Below, piece by piece: positions 1 through 5,848 of a DNA stretch of 6,916 nt. The notes beneath the pieces are model-generated. The model was not told where the DNA came from. It worked only from the letters and a program-made list of their open reading frames with translations, and did not search any database. Origin of the DNA: Prosthecobacter debontii. GTDB taxonomy: Bacteria > Verrucomicrobiota > Verrucomicrobiia > Verrucomicrobiales > Akkermansiaceae. Location: contig CAMCXJ010000112.1 in NCBI GenBank assembly GCA_945883455.1, positions 1 through 6,916 of the forward strand, read 5' to 3'. Numbering within the stretch: the stretch's first letter is position 1; every line of letters starts with the position of its first letter. Both the position numbers and the translations under genes were made by a program.

Positions 1-938
1 TCGATGGACTTGTTGCCGCGCATCTCGGCCTCGAGGGCGGTCAGCTGGGTCTCGAGGTCCGCCTTGTCGAGGCGGAGTGTTCCGGAGGAAAGGCGCGGAA
101 GATGGCCCATGTCGCGGATGCGGGCGCGCAGATCATCAATGGCGACCTCCGTGGCCGGGACGAACTGATATAGACTGAGAGCGGCTTCCGTCATACTAGC
201 CTCAAGAGCTACGGCGGCCAGTTTCATGAAGACCTTCGAATAACGCTGCATCGCGTACGGGGCGACGATCAGCCCACCGCGGTTCTTGGCGATGAAATCG
301 AGAAGCGCTCGCTCGTCGGGCTTCGTGATGGCGGCGGAGACCAGCGCTTGGAACCCGGCGACGATGGCTTCGTCCGGTGTGGGGAAGATATTTTTATTCG
401 TGATGGCGGTCTCAAGATGCTCGCTGCCTTCGGGAATTTTACCGAGGCGATAGTGGGCGATCGCCATGTTCACATGGAACGAACCCTGCGGGTACTTGTC
501 CTTGGCCTTGTCGCGCTCCTGGAGGAATTTCTTCCACTGCGTGATCGCCAGCTCGTAGTCCTCGAGGCCTAAGGCCGCGTCGCCCCATTTCAGCAGCGCC
601 ATCTTGTGGAAAACGTTGCCGCCGCCGGACACCTTGTCGTTCGGGAAATCCTTGTAACAAGACTCAAAGGATTTCATGGCGTCGTCGAATTTCTTGAGCT
701 TCAGCTCACACATACCCTTGCGGTAAATGATCGTTCCAAACTGCGCCCCATAGAGCTGGATCGCCATTTTAGGATTCTTGCCGAAGCCCGCCGCCTTGGT
801 GTTCAGCGCGAGCGCCTCCGCCCATTTCTCCTCTTTCATCGCCATGAGGGCGGCATCAACGAGCTCCGGCAGGCTTTCTTGCGCGGAAGAAGGTATGGCG
901 GTGGCCGCGAAGGCAAGCGCGAGAAGGAGTTTTTTCAT
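1..938 (-). CDS. Secreted TPR-like repeat protein, C-terminus cut by window edge
   Basis: The reading frame runs open from an ATG at 936-938 to the left edge, giving 312 codons with no stop, so the C-terminus is missing. Residues 1-19 form a signal peptide: MKK, a hydrophobic stretch, then a signal peptidase I-like site (SSA before QE). The mature part is alpha-helical with degenerate tetratricopeptide-like units at about residues 24-57, 70-100 (KKFDDAMKSFESCYKDFP), 112-145 (LEDYELAITQWKKFLQE) and 154-182 (YRLGKIPEGSEHLETAI). The tail from about 290 is charged and may begin a coiled coil. It lies 146 bp downstream of two exbD genes on the same strand. TPR proteins accompany TonB/Tol-type motors elsewhere (CpoB/YbgF in Tol-Pal, the TPR protein of Vibrio TonB2 clusters), so a periplasmic scaffold for the ExbBD machine is a reasonable inference. 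The repeats were recognised by eye; no enzymatic motif is visible. The start has no clear Shine-Dalgarno, but the signal peptide beginning there supports it. Confidence 0.85.
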   Translation of the reverse strand, partial: MKKLLLALAFAATAIPSSAQESLPELVDAALMAMKEEKWAEALALNTKAAGFGKNPKMAIQLYGAQFGTIIYRKGMCELKLKKFDDAMKSFESCYKDFPNDKVSGGGNVFHKMALLKWGDAALGLEDYELAITQWKKFLQERDKAKDKYPQGSFHVNMAIAHYRLGKIPEGSEHLETAITNKNIFPTPDEAIVAGFQALVSAAITKPDERALLDFIAKNRGGLIVAPYAMQRYSKVFMKLAAVALEASMTEAALSLYQFVPATEVAIDDLRARIRDMGHLPRLSSGTLRLDKADLETQLTALEAEMRGNKSI

Positions 939-966
939 GGTCGTGATAAGTTTGGGTTCTCGTGAA

Positions 967-994
967 ATTTTGAGCTGTTGATCGGAGGTGACAA
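967..994 (-). promoter_or_regulatory. Possible sigma-70-type promoter for the TPR gene
   Basis: On the minus strand TTGTCA (989-994, five of six matches to the -35 consensus) is followed after 16 bp by CAAAAT (967-972, four of six matches to the -10 consensus). It sits 28 bp ahead of the TPR start codon and just beyond the hairpins that follow exbD, a sensible place for a separate promoter. Such matches are common by chance, so this is weak. Confidence 0.22.
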
Positions 995-1000
995 GTTTCA

Positions 1001-1050
1001 AAAATAATGCGCCGTCGGTGATGTCCTGCAAGGGGGAACGTCCGACGGCG
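1001..1050 (-). terminator. Possible attenuator or weak terminator between exbD and the TPR gene
   Basis: A perfect 9-bp inverted repeat, CCGACGGCG (1042-1050) and CGCCGTCGG (1010-1018), encloses a 23-nt loop. Read on the minus strand, the second arm is followed by CATTATTTTTG, a T-rich tail. This is the layout of an intrinsic terminator, but the loop is long and the tail is interrupted. It may reduce rather than stop read-through from exbD into the TPR gene, or may be a structured leader of the TPR mRNA. Confidence 0.4.
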
Positions 1051-1062
1051 TGGGAATTTTAG

Positions 1063-1082
1063 GGATTTCCTGAGGAAAATCC
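1063..1082 (-). other. Small hairpin just after the second exbD stop codon
   Basis: On the minus strand GGATTTTCC, loop TCA, GGAAATCC forms a stem of eight pairs with one bulged T, starting two bases after the exbD stop codon. No T-run follows it (the next bases are CTAAAATTCCC), so it is a poor terminator. It could protect the 3' end of an exbBDD transcript. Structure inferred by eye. Confidence 0.35.
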
Positions 1083-1084
1083 GA

Positions 1085-1546
1085 TCACTCCACCAGATCG
1101 GTGAATGTGACCGAGGAAATTCCGGCTCCGGCGAGCGAATTGAGGACATCGATCACGCGCTGCTGGGTCGTGCCTGGATCGACGAAAACCTGCACGAGGG
1201 GGTTGCTGCCCGCGCTTCGCGCCGCGGCTGCGTAGAGATCCAGCTGGCTGTCGAGCAGAGGCACGTCGCGCACACTGGGATCTGAGTCTAGCTGCTGCTG
1301 CCCTGCGCCGACTCCGGTATATATCACTCCGCCGGCATCCACGCGGATGAACATGGGTTCGATCTTGGGCTGTTCGTTGCTCGGGTTCGCGGCGGGGAGG
1401 GACATGCCCAGATCCGTCTCGCGGGGAGCGATGGTGGAGGTGACGAGGAAGTAGATGAGGAGCAGGAAGCAAACATCGATGAGGGACGAGATGTCCAACT
1501 CCGGTGTGGCGTCCATTGAGACCTGAAATTTCTTGTGGCGTGCCAT
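1085..1546 (-). CDS. exbD: Biopolymer transport protein ExbD/TolR family, second copy
   Basis: This 153-residue protein is a membrane-anchored subunit of a proton-driven ExbB/ExbD-type motor. It has a short cytoplasmic N-terminus, one transmembrane helix at about 19-40 (ISSLIDVCFLLLIYFLVTST), and a periplasmic domain after it. Asp24 sits at the start of the helix where the family carries its essential proton-handling aspartate. The C-terminal half (FVDPGTTQQRVIDVLNSL, then GISSVTF) fits the ExbD/TolR periplasmic fold, and the length is normal. Compared with the copy upstream, it has a different middle region (about residues 80-113, rich in Gln, Asp and Ala), so the two are diverged paralogues rather than a recent duplication. 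It starts 24 bp after the upstream copy, so they are probably co-transcribed. The start codon lies in the context AACCCTTATGGCA, nearly identical to that of the other exbD, with no Shine-Dalgarno. Family assignment is firm; ExbD versus TolR, and the cargo, cannot be decided. Confidence 0.93.
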   Translation of the reverse strand: MARHKKFQVSMDATPELDISSLIDVCFLLLIYFLVTSTIAPRETDLGMSLPAANPSNEQPKIEPMFIRVDAGGVIYTGVGAGQQQLDSDPSVRDVPLLDSQLDLYAAAARSAGSNPLVQVFVDPGTTQQRVIDVLNSLAGAGISSVTFTDLVE

Positions 1547-1570
1547 AAGGGTTGAGCTTGGTGTATCGGG

Positions 1571-2041
1571 TTACTTCTTGTTACGCACGCCCTTGTGGGT
1601 TTGGTAAACGGCGAACACGACCTGATCGACGCCAGCTTCGGCGGCGGCGCGGATTGCCGTGCGGGAATACTTGAAGACTGCGTCTTGGTCGCCGCGCAGG
1701 TGGAGCTTCGGCACAATGCCGAGGGGGATGATCTTCTCCTTCTCCTTTTTCACGAGGTCGACGATGTCTTTATCATCCGCGAGGATGACATTGAAATCCT
1801 CGGCGGTGAAAGTGCCGTCCTGACGGACATTCACCACTATCCGCCCACGCCCGTCTTCCTGCGCTTTCGAGTTATTCGCCACAGGAGGGAGCACCTCCGG
1901 ATCGGTTTTCACGATGATGGCCGTGGCGTTGACGATGAAGAAGATGAGCAGCAGGAAAACCATGTCGATCATCGGCGACATATCGAGCTTCGCCTCCTCG
2001 TCGTGACCCGCGCTCGCTCCTCTGAGTTTTGAAGATGCCAT
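1571..2041 (-). CDS. exbD: Biopolymer transport protein ExbD/TolR family, first copy
   Basis: A 156-residue ExbD/TolR protein. Residues 1-19 are a charged cytoplasmic tail, followed by the family signature LDMSPMIDMVFLLLIFFIV with the conserved membrane aspartate at Asp26; the helix spans about 23-44. The periplasmic part contains a Lys/Glu-rich segment (about 98-104) and ends in a typical ExbD section, LHLRGDQDAVFKYSRTAIRA then GVDQVVFAVYQ. It follows the ExbB-like gene by 30 bp and precedes the second exbD by 24 bp, so the three are almost certainly one transcription unit. In characterised systems an ExbD dimer sits inside an ExbB pentamer; two different ExbD proteins here suggest either a heterodimer or two alternative motors sharing one ExbB, which is inference. 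The start has no Shine-Dalgarno (context AACCTTATGGCA). The gene symbol is at family level only. Confidence 0.94.
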   Translation of the reverse strand: MASSKLRGASAGHDEEAKLDMSPMIDMVFLLLIFFIVNATAIIVKTDPEVLPPVANNSKAQEDGRGRIVVNVRQDGTFTAEDFNVILADDKDIVDLVKKEKEKIIPLGIVPKLHLRGDQDAVFKYSRTAIRAAAEAGVDQVVFAVYQTHKGVRNKK

Positions 2042-2071
2042 AAGGTTTGCCTATTGGGGGTTGGAGGGAGA

Positions 2072-2854
2072 TCAGACGTCGATGCCTTCGGGGATCTTGG
2101 CGTAAAGCGTATCCGCGTTGACGGTGGCGATGGCGGTGTTGATCAGCTCCTCGGCGATGTGGATCGAATCCGCCACGAGATCGTTGTATTTGTTCTTCAG
2201 CATATAGAAGACGATGATACAGGGAATCGCGTTGATCAGACCCCAGAGGGTCGTGAGAAGGGCGACGGAGATGTCACCGGCCAGTGCGGATGGATCGGCG
2301 GCACCGGAAGTCTGCAGGGTTCCGAAGGCGCTCACCATACCGATAACCGTTCCAAGAAGTCCGAGCATCGGGGACGCCTGGGCGATCACGGAGATGTAGT
2401 TGATCCACGTCATGGTCTTGCGGCTCTCGTTGTTGGTGAAATCCGCCATCGCGTCTTCGATTTGATCCCTGCCGAGAGTATCCGGCTGGGTCGCATCGAT
2501 GTTCGGGAAAGAATAGGCAACCAAACGTCCCAGGAAAGAGGGATGGGACGCGGCAAGCTCGATGGCGGAGCGGACACGGCAGTTTGTCATGTGATCCATG
2601 AGCGCCATCTGGAGATCGGCCGGGCAATATTTCGCCTTGGTGAGGTTCATGAAATTGTACACCGCCAGAGCGATGAATGCGACGACGGCTGCGCCGATGA
2701 AGAGCATGGTCGGGCCGCCGTCGATCACCCACTTGTCGAGGAGCGATTTCTTGGCGGGGGCATCCGCCGCGAAAAGCTGGGGAGCGGCCAACAGGGTGGC
2801 TGCGATGACGGTGGACGCGGTGAAGCGGTGGCGGGTTGCAAGTTTTTGGATCAT
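2072..2854 (-). CDS. exbB: MotA/TolQ/ExbB family proton-channel protein
   Basis: A 260-residue inner-membrane protein of the MotA/TolQ/ExbB family, which forms the pentameric stator that passes protons with ExbD. Residues 1-29 look like a signal peptide or extra membrane anchor (positive start, hydrophobic core, LFAA). The three expected helices follow: about 49-69, 151-177 (containing MLGLLGTVIGM) and 196-219 (VALLTTLWGLINAIP, then CIIVFYML). The cytoplasmic loop at about 70-150 lies between the first two. By eye, Thr169 and Thr202 match the conserved pore threonines of E. coli ExbB (Thr148 and Thr181), but the position of its Glu176 appears to be Val197; Asp194 is nearby. The gene is first in a cluster with two exbD genes 30 bp downstream. 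Upstream, a strong terminator separates it from the aldolase gene, so its promoter should lie in the 150 bp between, although I found no convincing -35/-10 pair. No Shine-Dalgarno is evident. ExbB versus TolQ cannot be settled. Confidence 0.92.
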   Translation of the reverse strand: MIQKLATRHRFTASTVIAATLLAAPQLFAADAPAKKSLLDKWVIDGGPTMLFIGAAVVAFIALAVYNFMNLTKAKYCPADLQMALMDHMTNCRVRSAIELAASHPSFLGRLVAYSFPNIDATQPDTLGRDQIEDAMADFTNNESRKTMTWINYISVIAQASPMLGLLGTVIGMVSAFGTLQTSGAADPSALAGDISVALLTTLWGLINAIPCIIVFYMLKNKYNDLVADSIHIAEELINTAIATVNADTLYAKIPEGIDV

Positions 2855-2952
2855 GGACTTTTTTCGATGTGTGCGATGTGCCGCAGTTTGAAAATTACGC
2901 TGGAGTCGGCAAGAAAGATTTTGGGGAAATGAGAAAGAAGTTTGGCGCTTGC

Positions 2953-2984
2953 CGCGTTAGGGTTCGGGTTAGTGGTTGAACGCG
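2953..2984. repeat. Inverted repeat in the exbB upstream region
   Basis: CGCGTT (2953-2958) and AACGCG (2979-2984) form a perfect 6-bp inverted repeat around a 20-nt spacer that contains the near-repeat GGGTTCGGGTT. It lies about 100 bp before the exbB start and after the aldolase terminator, where an operator or an mRNA leader hairpin could sit. A repeat this short can arise by chance. Confidence 0.3.
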
Positions 2985-3006
2985 TGGCGATGCGCTTTCC
3001 TTAGGG

Positions 3007-3044
3007 AAAAAAAACCGCCCCGCTCCAAGGACGGAACAGGGCGG
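3007..3044 (-). terminator. Strong intrinsic terminator after the aldolase gene
   Basis: On the minus strand CCGCCCTGTTCC (3033-3044) pairs with GGAGCGGGGCGG (3015-3026) over 12 bp without a mismatch, two of the pairs being G-T wobbles. The loop is 6 nt and a run of eight T residues follows immediately (3007-3014). It begins 24 bp after the aldolase stop codon. This is a textbook Rho-independent terminator and marks the boundary between the aldolase and the exbB transcription units. Confidence 0.93.
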
Positions 3045-3068
3045 CGGGAAACGGGTTGGGGCCGGTGA

Positions 3069-4100
3069 TCAGGCCTTGCCGAAAATGGTCTTGCCGGTGG
3101 AGCGCAGCTCGTCGCAGGCCTGCTTCATGCGGTCGCAGAGTCCCTGCTCGCCCTTCTTGAGGTAGGAGCGCGGGTCGTAGTGCTTCTTGTTGCCTACCTC
3201 GCCGTCGATCTTGAGCACGCCCTCGATGTTCGCGCAGATATGGGTGACGATGGGGCGGGTGAACGCATATTGGGTGTCGGTGTCGATGTTCATTTTCACG
3301 ACGCCGTAATCGAGGGTTTCCTGGAGATCCTCGCTGGAGGTGCCGGAGCCGCCGTGGAAAACGAGATCCATCTCCGCCGCCGCGCCGTGCTTGTCGGTTA
3401 CGGCTTTCTGGCCGTCGCGGAGGATGGAGGGCTTGAGTTTCACCGCGCCGGGCTTGTAGGAGCCGTGGACGTTGCCGAAGGTGGCGGCGAACATGAAGCG
3501 GCCGATGCCGCTCAGTTCCTCATAGACCTCCAGCATGTCCTCGGGGGTGGTATAGAGCTTCTCGATGGGCAGGCCGGAGGTGTCGTGGCCGTCCTCCTCG
3601 CCGCCGACGCAGCCGGCCTCGACCTCAAGGATGATGCCGAGCTCGGCGCACTCCTTCAGGAGGTCTTTGGAGATGCGGAGGTTTTCCTTCAGGTCGACGA
3701 CGGAGCCGTCGAACATGTGGGATTGGAAAAGCGGACCTTTGCCGGCGGCGATGCGCTCGCGGGAGGCCTGGAGGAGAGGCTTGAGGAAACCCTCGACCTT
3801 TTCCGGGTGGCAGTGGTCGGTGTGGAGGGCGATGAGGACGTCGTGTTTCTCGGCGAGCAGGTGGCACGCCTCGGCGAGGACGATGGCTCCGAAAGCGGCG
3901 TCTTTCACAGCGGTGCCAGCAGCGAACTCGCCGCCGCCGGTGGAAACCTGAATGATGCCGTCGGATTTCGATTCGGAAAAGGCCTTGAGGGCGCCGTTGA
4001 TCGTGGTGAGGGAAGTGACGTTGATGGCCGGGTAGGCGTATCCGCCTTTCTGGGCGGCATCGAGCATGGCGGCGTATTGAGCGGGTGTTGCGATAGGCAT
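3069..4100 (-). CDS. fbaA: Class II fructose-1,6-bisphosphate aldolase
   Basis: Catalyses the reversible cleavage of fructose 1,6-bisphosphate to dihydroxyacetone phosphate and glyceraldehyde 3-phosphate in cytoplasmic glycolysis and gluconeogenesis, using a divalent metal, usually zinc. The 343-residue protein keeps the family motifs: HTDHC (93-97; Asp95 catalytic, His96 a metal ligand), GGEEDG (166-171), the metal histidines in GNVHG (His212) and FHGGSG (His249), and the substrate-binding NIDTDTQ (271-277). The sequence resembles the Mycobacterium/Streptomyces type more than E. coli FbaA: MPIATPAQYAAML at the start and YAFTRPI and YDPRSYLKK near the end. I chose the ATG at 4098-4100 because it lines up with the start of the 344-residue M. 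tuberculosis enzyme as I remember it. In-frame ATG at 4127 and TTG at 4139 would add 9 or 13 residues, and no Shine-Dalgarno decides between them. The gene appears monocistronic: a strong terminator follows, and a divergent tRNA gene lies upstream. All key residues are intact. Confidence 0.97.
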   Translation of the reverse strand: MPIATPAQYAAMLDAAQKGGYAYPAINVTSLTTINGALKAFSESKSDGIIQVSTGGGEFAAGTAVKDAAFGAIVLAEACHLLAEKHDVLIALHTDHCHPEKVEGFLKPLLQASRERIAAGKGPLFQSHMFDGSVVDLKENLRISKDLLKECAELGIILEVEAGCVGGEEDGHDTSGLPIEKLYTTPEDMLEVYEELSGIGRFMFAATFGNVHGSYKPGAVKLKPSILRDGQKAVTDKHGAAAEMDLVFHGGSGTSSEDLQETLDYGVVKMNIDTDTQYAFTRPIVTHICANIEGVLKIDGEVGNKKHYDPRSYLKKGEQGLCDRMKQACDELRSTGKTIFGKA

Positions 4101-4134
4101 GACGGGGGCGGGGGTAGCCGAATCCATGCCACCC

Positions 4135-4157
4135 GGCAAGAGCGAAGAATCCTTGCC
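4135..4157. repeat. Inverted repeat in the aldolase-tRNA divergent region
   Basis: GGCAAG (4135-4140) and CTTGCC (4152-4157) form a perfect 6-bp inverted repeat with an 11-nt spacer. It lies 34 bp or more ahead of the chosen aldolase start and overlaps the possible -35 element of the tRNA promoter. It could be an operator or a hairpin in the aldolase 5' leader. The right arm is short and chance occurrence is quite possible. Confidence 0.3.
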
Positions 4158-4181
4158 AAAGCACCCGACCTAGCCTAAACC
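4153..4181 (+). promoter_or_regulatory. Possible promoter for tRNA-Arg
   Basis: TTGCCA (4153-4158, five of six matches to the -35 consensus) is followed after 17 bp by TAAACC (4176-4181, three of six matches to the -10 consensus). Transcription would begin about 15-20 bp ahead of the tRNA 5' end. Spacing and position fit; the -10 match is poor. Confidence 0.3.
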
Positions 4182-4204
4182 ATTTCCTCCCCCGCCGATA
4201 TGCG

Positions 4205-4279
4205 GGTCCCGTGGTCCAATGGATAGGACGATGGCCTCCGAAGCCGTAGGTGGTGGTTCGATTCCACCCGGGACCACCA
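4205..4279 (+). tRNA. tRNA-Arg, anticodon CCG
   Basis: A full cloverleaf folds by hand. The acceptor stem GGTCCCG (4205-4211) pairs with CGGGACC (4269-4275). The D stem is GTCC/GGAC. The anticodon stem ATGGC/GCCGT contains one T-G pair and carries the loop CTCCGAA, with anticodon CCG at 4238-4240, reading Arg CGG codons. The variable loop is 4 nt, and the T stem GGTGG/CCACC holds the loop TTCGATT. Discriminator A is followed by a genome-encoded CCA, giving 75 nt in all. It is the only plus-strand gene in the window, divergent from the aldolase gene and convergent with the DUF1501 gene. I saw no second copy of its 3' end in the window, so there is no sign here of an element integrated in it. 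Confidence 0.96.
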
Positions 4280-4385
4280 GTCGTAAATACAGGGAAAACA
4301 CTCGGTAATCTGCCGCCTGATTCTGTTTGTAAGCATGTAGATTGCTGGTGGGTTTCATGATGAGTGGCGATCCATCCGAGAATTT

Positions 4386-5846
4386 CTACGCTAGCAGATC
4401 CTTCACTACGTGACCGTGGACATCCGTGAGGCGAAAGCGGCGGCCTTGGAAGGTGTGGGTGAGGCGGGTGTGGTCGATGCCGAGTTGGTTGAGGATAGTG
4501 GCGTGGAAATCGTGGACGTGGACAGCGCCGGGGGTGAATTTTTCCTTCGATGGATCGATCGCCTGCCCATCGGGGTCGACGATATTGTAACCATAATCAT
4601 CGGTCGCGCCGTAGGACATGCCGGGCTTCACACCCCCGCCCGCCATCCACGCGGTGAAGCAGCGCGGGTGGTGGTCGCGCCCGTAGTTGTTGGCTGTGAG
4701 AGCACCCTGTGAATACGCCGTGCGGCCGAACTCGCCACCCCAGACGACAAGCGTGTCCTCCAGCATCCCGCGCTGTTTCAGGTCGGTGATGAGAGCGGCG
4801 CAGCCTTGGTCGGTCTCCTTTGCTTGGTTGCGGATGGCGTTGGGAAGGTTTCCATGTTGATCCCAGCCAGGGTGGTAGAGCTGGATGTAACGCACGCCGC
4901 TCTCTGCAAGGCGGCGGGCGAGCAGGCAATTCGCGGCGAAGGTGCCGGGCTGCTGTGCATCGGGGCCGTAGAGATCCTTGATCGATTGTGGTTCGCCGCC
5001 GATATCGGTGACTTCCGGGACGCTGGTCTGCATTCGGAAAGCCATCTCGTATTGAGAGATACGGGTTTCGATCTCGGGATCGAGCTCATTCTTGAAGTCA
5101 ATCTTGTTAAGGGTAGAGAGTTTATCCAACAGGGCACGGCGTCCGGAGCGGCAAACGCCATCCGGATCGGAGAGGTAGAAAACCGCGTCTTTTCCAGAGG
5201 AGAAACGCACACCCTGATAGCGGGAATCCATGAAACCGGTGCCCCAGAGACGAGAAGCGAGGGGCTGGTCGGTGGGCTTTTTGGTGACGAGGACAACGAA
5301 GCCGGGGAGATTTTCGTTCGCCGAGCCGAGGCCGTAGGTGACCCATGAACCAAGCGAGGGACGGCCTGCGATCTGGGAGCCGGTCTGGAAGAAGGTCATC
5401 GCCGGATCGTGGTTGATCGCCTCGGTCCACAGGGATTTCACGAAACAAAGATCATCTACTACCTTCGCAGTATATGGCAGGATTTCACTAACCCATGCGC
5501 CGGACTTACCGTGCTGCGCGAACTTGAACTGGGAGCCGGCGAGAGGCAGCGACGCCTGGTTTCCCGACATGCCGGTAAGACGCTGGCCGCGGCGGACTTC
5601 GGCAGGCAACTGCTGGCCGTTGAGTTCGTTGAGCTTCGGCTTGTAATCGAAAAGATCCATGTGCGAGGGGCCGCCCGACATGAAAAGGTAGATCACGCGC
5701 TTCGCCTTCGGCGCGTGGTCTGCTATGAGTTTCTCACCCAGAGCCGACGCGCCGGAAAGCCGCTGCGGCAGCATCGACGCGAGCGCGGCTCCGCCGATGC
5801 CGGTGGAGAGCTTGGAGAGGAAATGGCGGCGGGTGATTTCGAACAT
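4386..5846 (-). CDS. Tat-exported DUF1501 family protein
   Basis: A 486-residue protein of the DUF1501 family, which is related to the sulfatase/alkaline-phosphatase fold. Its activity and substrate are not known to me. The N-terminus TRRHFLSKL (5-13) is a twin-arginine signal, followed by a hydrophobic, alanine-rich stretch to about residue 34, so the protein is probably folded in the cytoplasm and exported. Family motifs in order: YLFMSGGPSHMDLFDYKP (53-70), NHDPAM (145-150), the GWDQHGN metal-site-like motif (327-333), VVWGGEFGRT (367-376), GRDHHP (389-394) and VHDFHATIL (444-452). These Asp and His residues are where a metal centre would be expected in this fold. The length is normal and no disruption is seen. 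It starts two bases after the stop of a PSD1 gene, and this pairing is common in Planctomycetes and Verrucomicrobia, often linked to extracellular polysaccharide or sulfated-compound use. No Shine-Dalgarno is present, so translation may depend on the upstream gene. No convincing terminator follows. Confidence 0.94.
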   Translation of the reverse strand: MFEITRRHFLSKLSTGIGGAALASMLPQRLSGASALGEKLIADHAPKAKRVIYLFMSGGPSHMDLFDYKPKLNELNGQQLPAEVRRGQRLTGMSGNQASLPLAGSQFKFAQHGKSGAWVSEILPYTAKVVDDLCFVKSLWTEAINHDPAMTFFQTGSQIAGRPSLGSWVTYGLGSANENLPGFVVLVTKKPTDQPLASRLWGTGFMDSRYQGVRFSSGKDAVFYLSDPDGVCRSGRRALLDKLSTLNKIDFKNELDPEIETRISQYEMAFRMQTSVPEVTDIGGEPQSIKDLYGPDAQQPGTFAANCLLARRLAESGVRYIQLYHPGWDQHGNLPNAIRNQAKETDQGCAALITDLKQRGMLEDTLVVWGGEFGRTAYSQGALTANNYGRDHHPRCFTAWMAGGGVKPGMSYGATDDYGYNIVDPDGQAIDPSKEKFTPGAVHVHDFHATILNQLGIDHTRLTHTFQGRRFRLTDVHGHVVKDLLA

Positions 5847-5848
5847 GA

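Noticed and set aside
1595..2032. Plus-strand frame of 145 residues
   Set aside because: Shadow of the first exbD gene; the acidic, low-complexity translation has no family features.
2054..2932. Long plus-strand frame of 292 residues
   Set aside because: It lies opposite the exbB-like gene, whose minus-strand product has clear family motifs and helices. The plus-strand translation is rich in Gly, Asp and Arg and shows no recognisable domain.
2956..2973. Telomere-like TTAGGGTTCGGGTTAG
   Set aside because: Only two imperfect units in a bacterial intergenic region; no array and nothing to support a telomere role.
4101..4139. Longer aldolase N-terminus from TTG (4139) or ATG (4127)
   Set aside because: The added residues (MPGGMDSATPAPV) have no counterpart in related aldolases as remembered, and the next ATG matches their start. 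The ATG at 4127 cannot be fully excluded.
3180..4178. Long plus-strand frame of 332 residues
   Set aside because: It is antisense to the aldolase gene and open only because of the GC-rich codon pattern; no family features.
4170..4358. Minus-strand 62-residue frame containing VVPGGIEPPPTASEA
   Set aside because: It is the antisense translation of the tRNA-Arg gene, a well-known false annotation; the cloverleaf on the plus strand explains the sequence.
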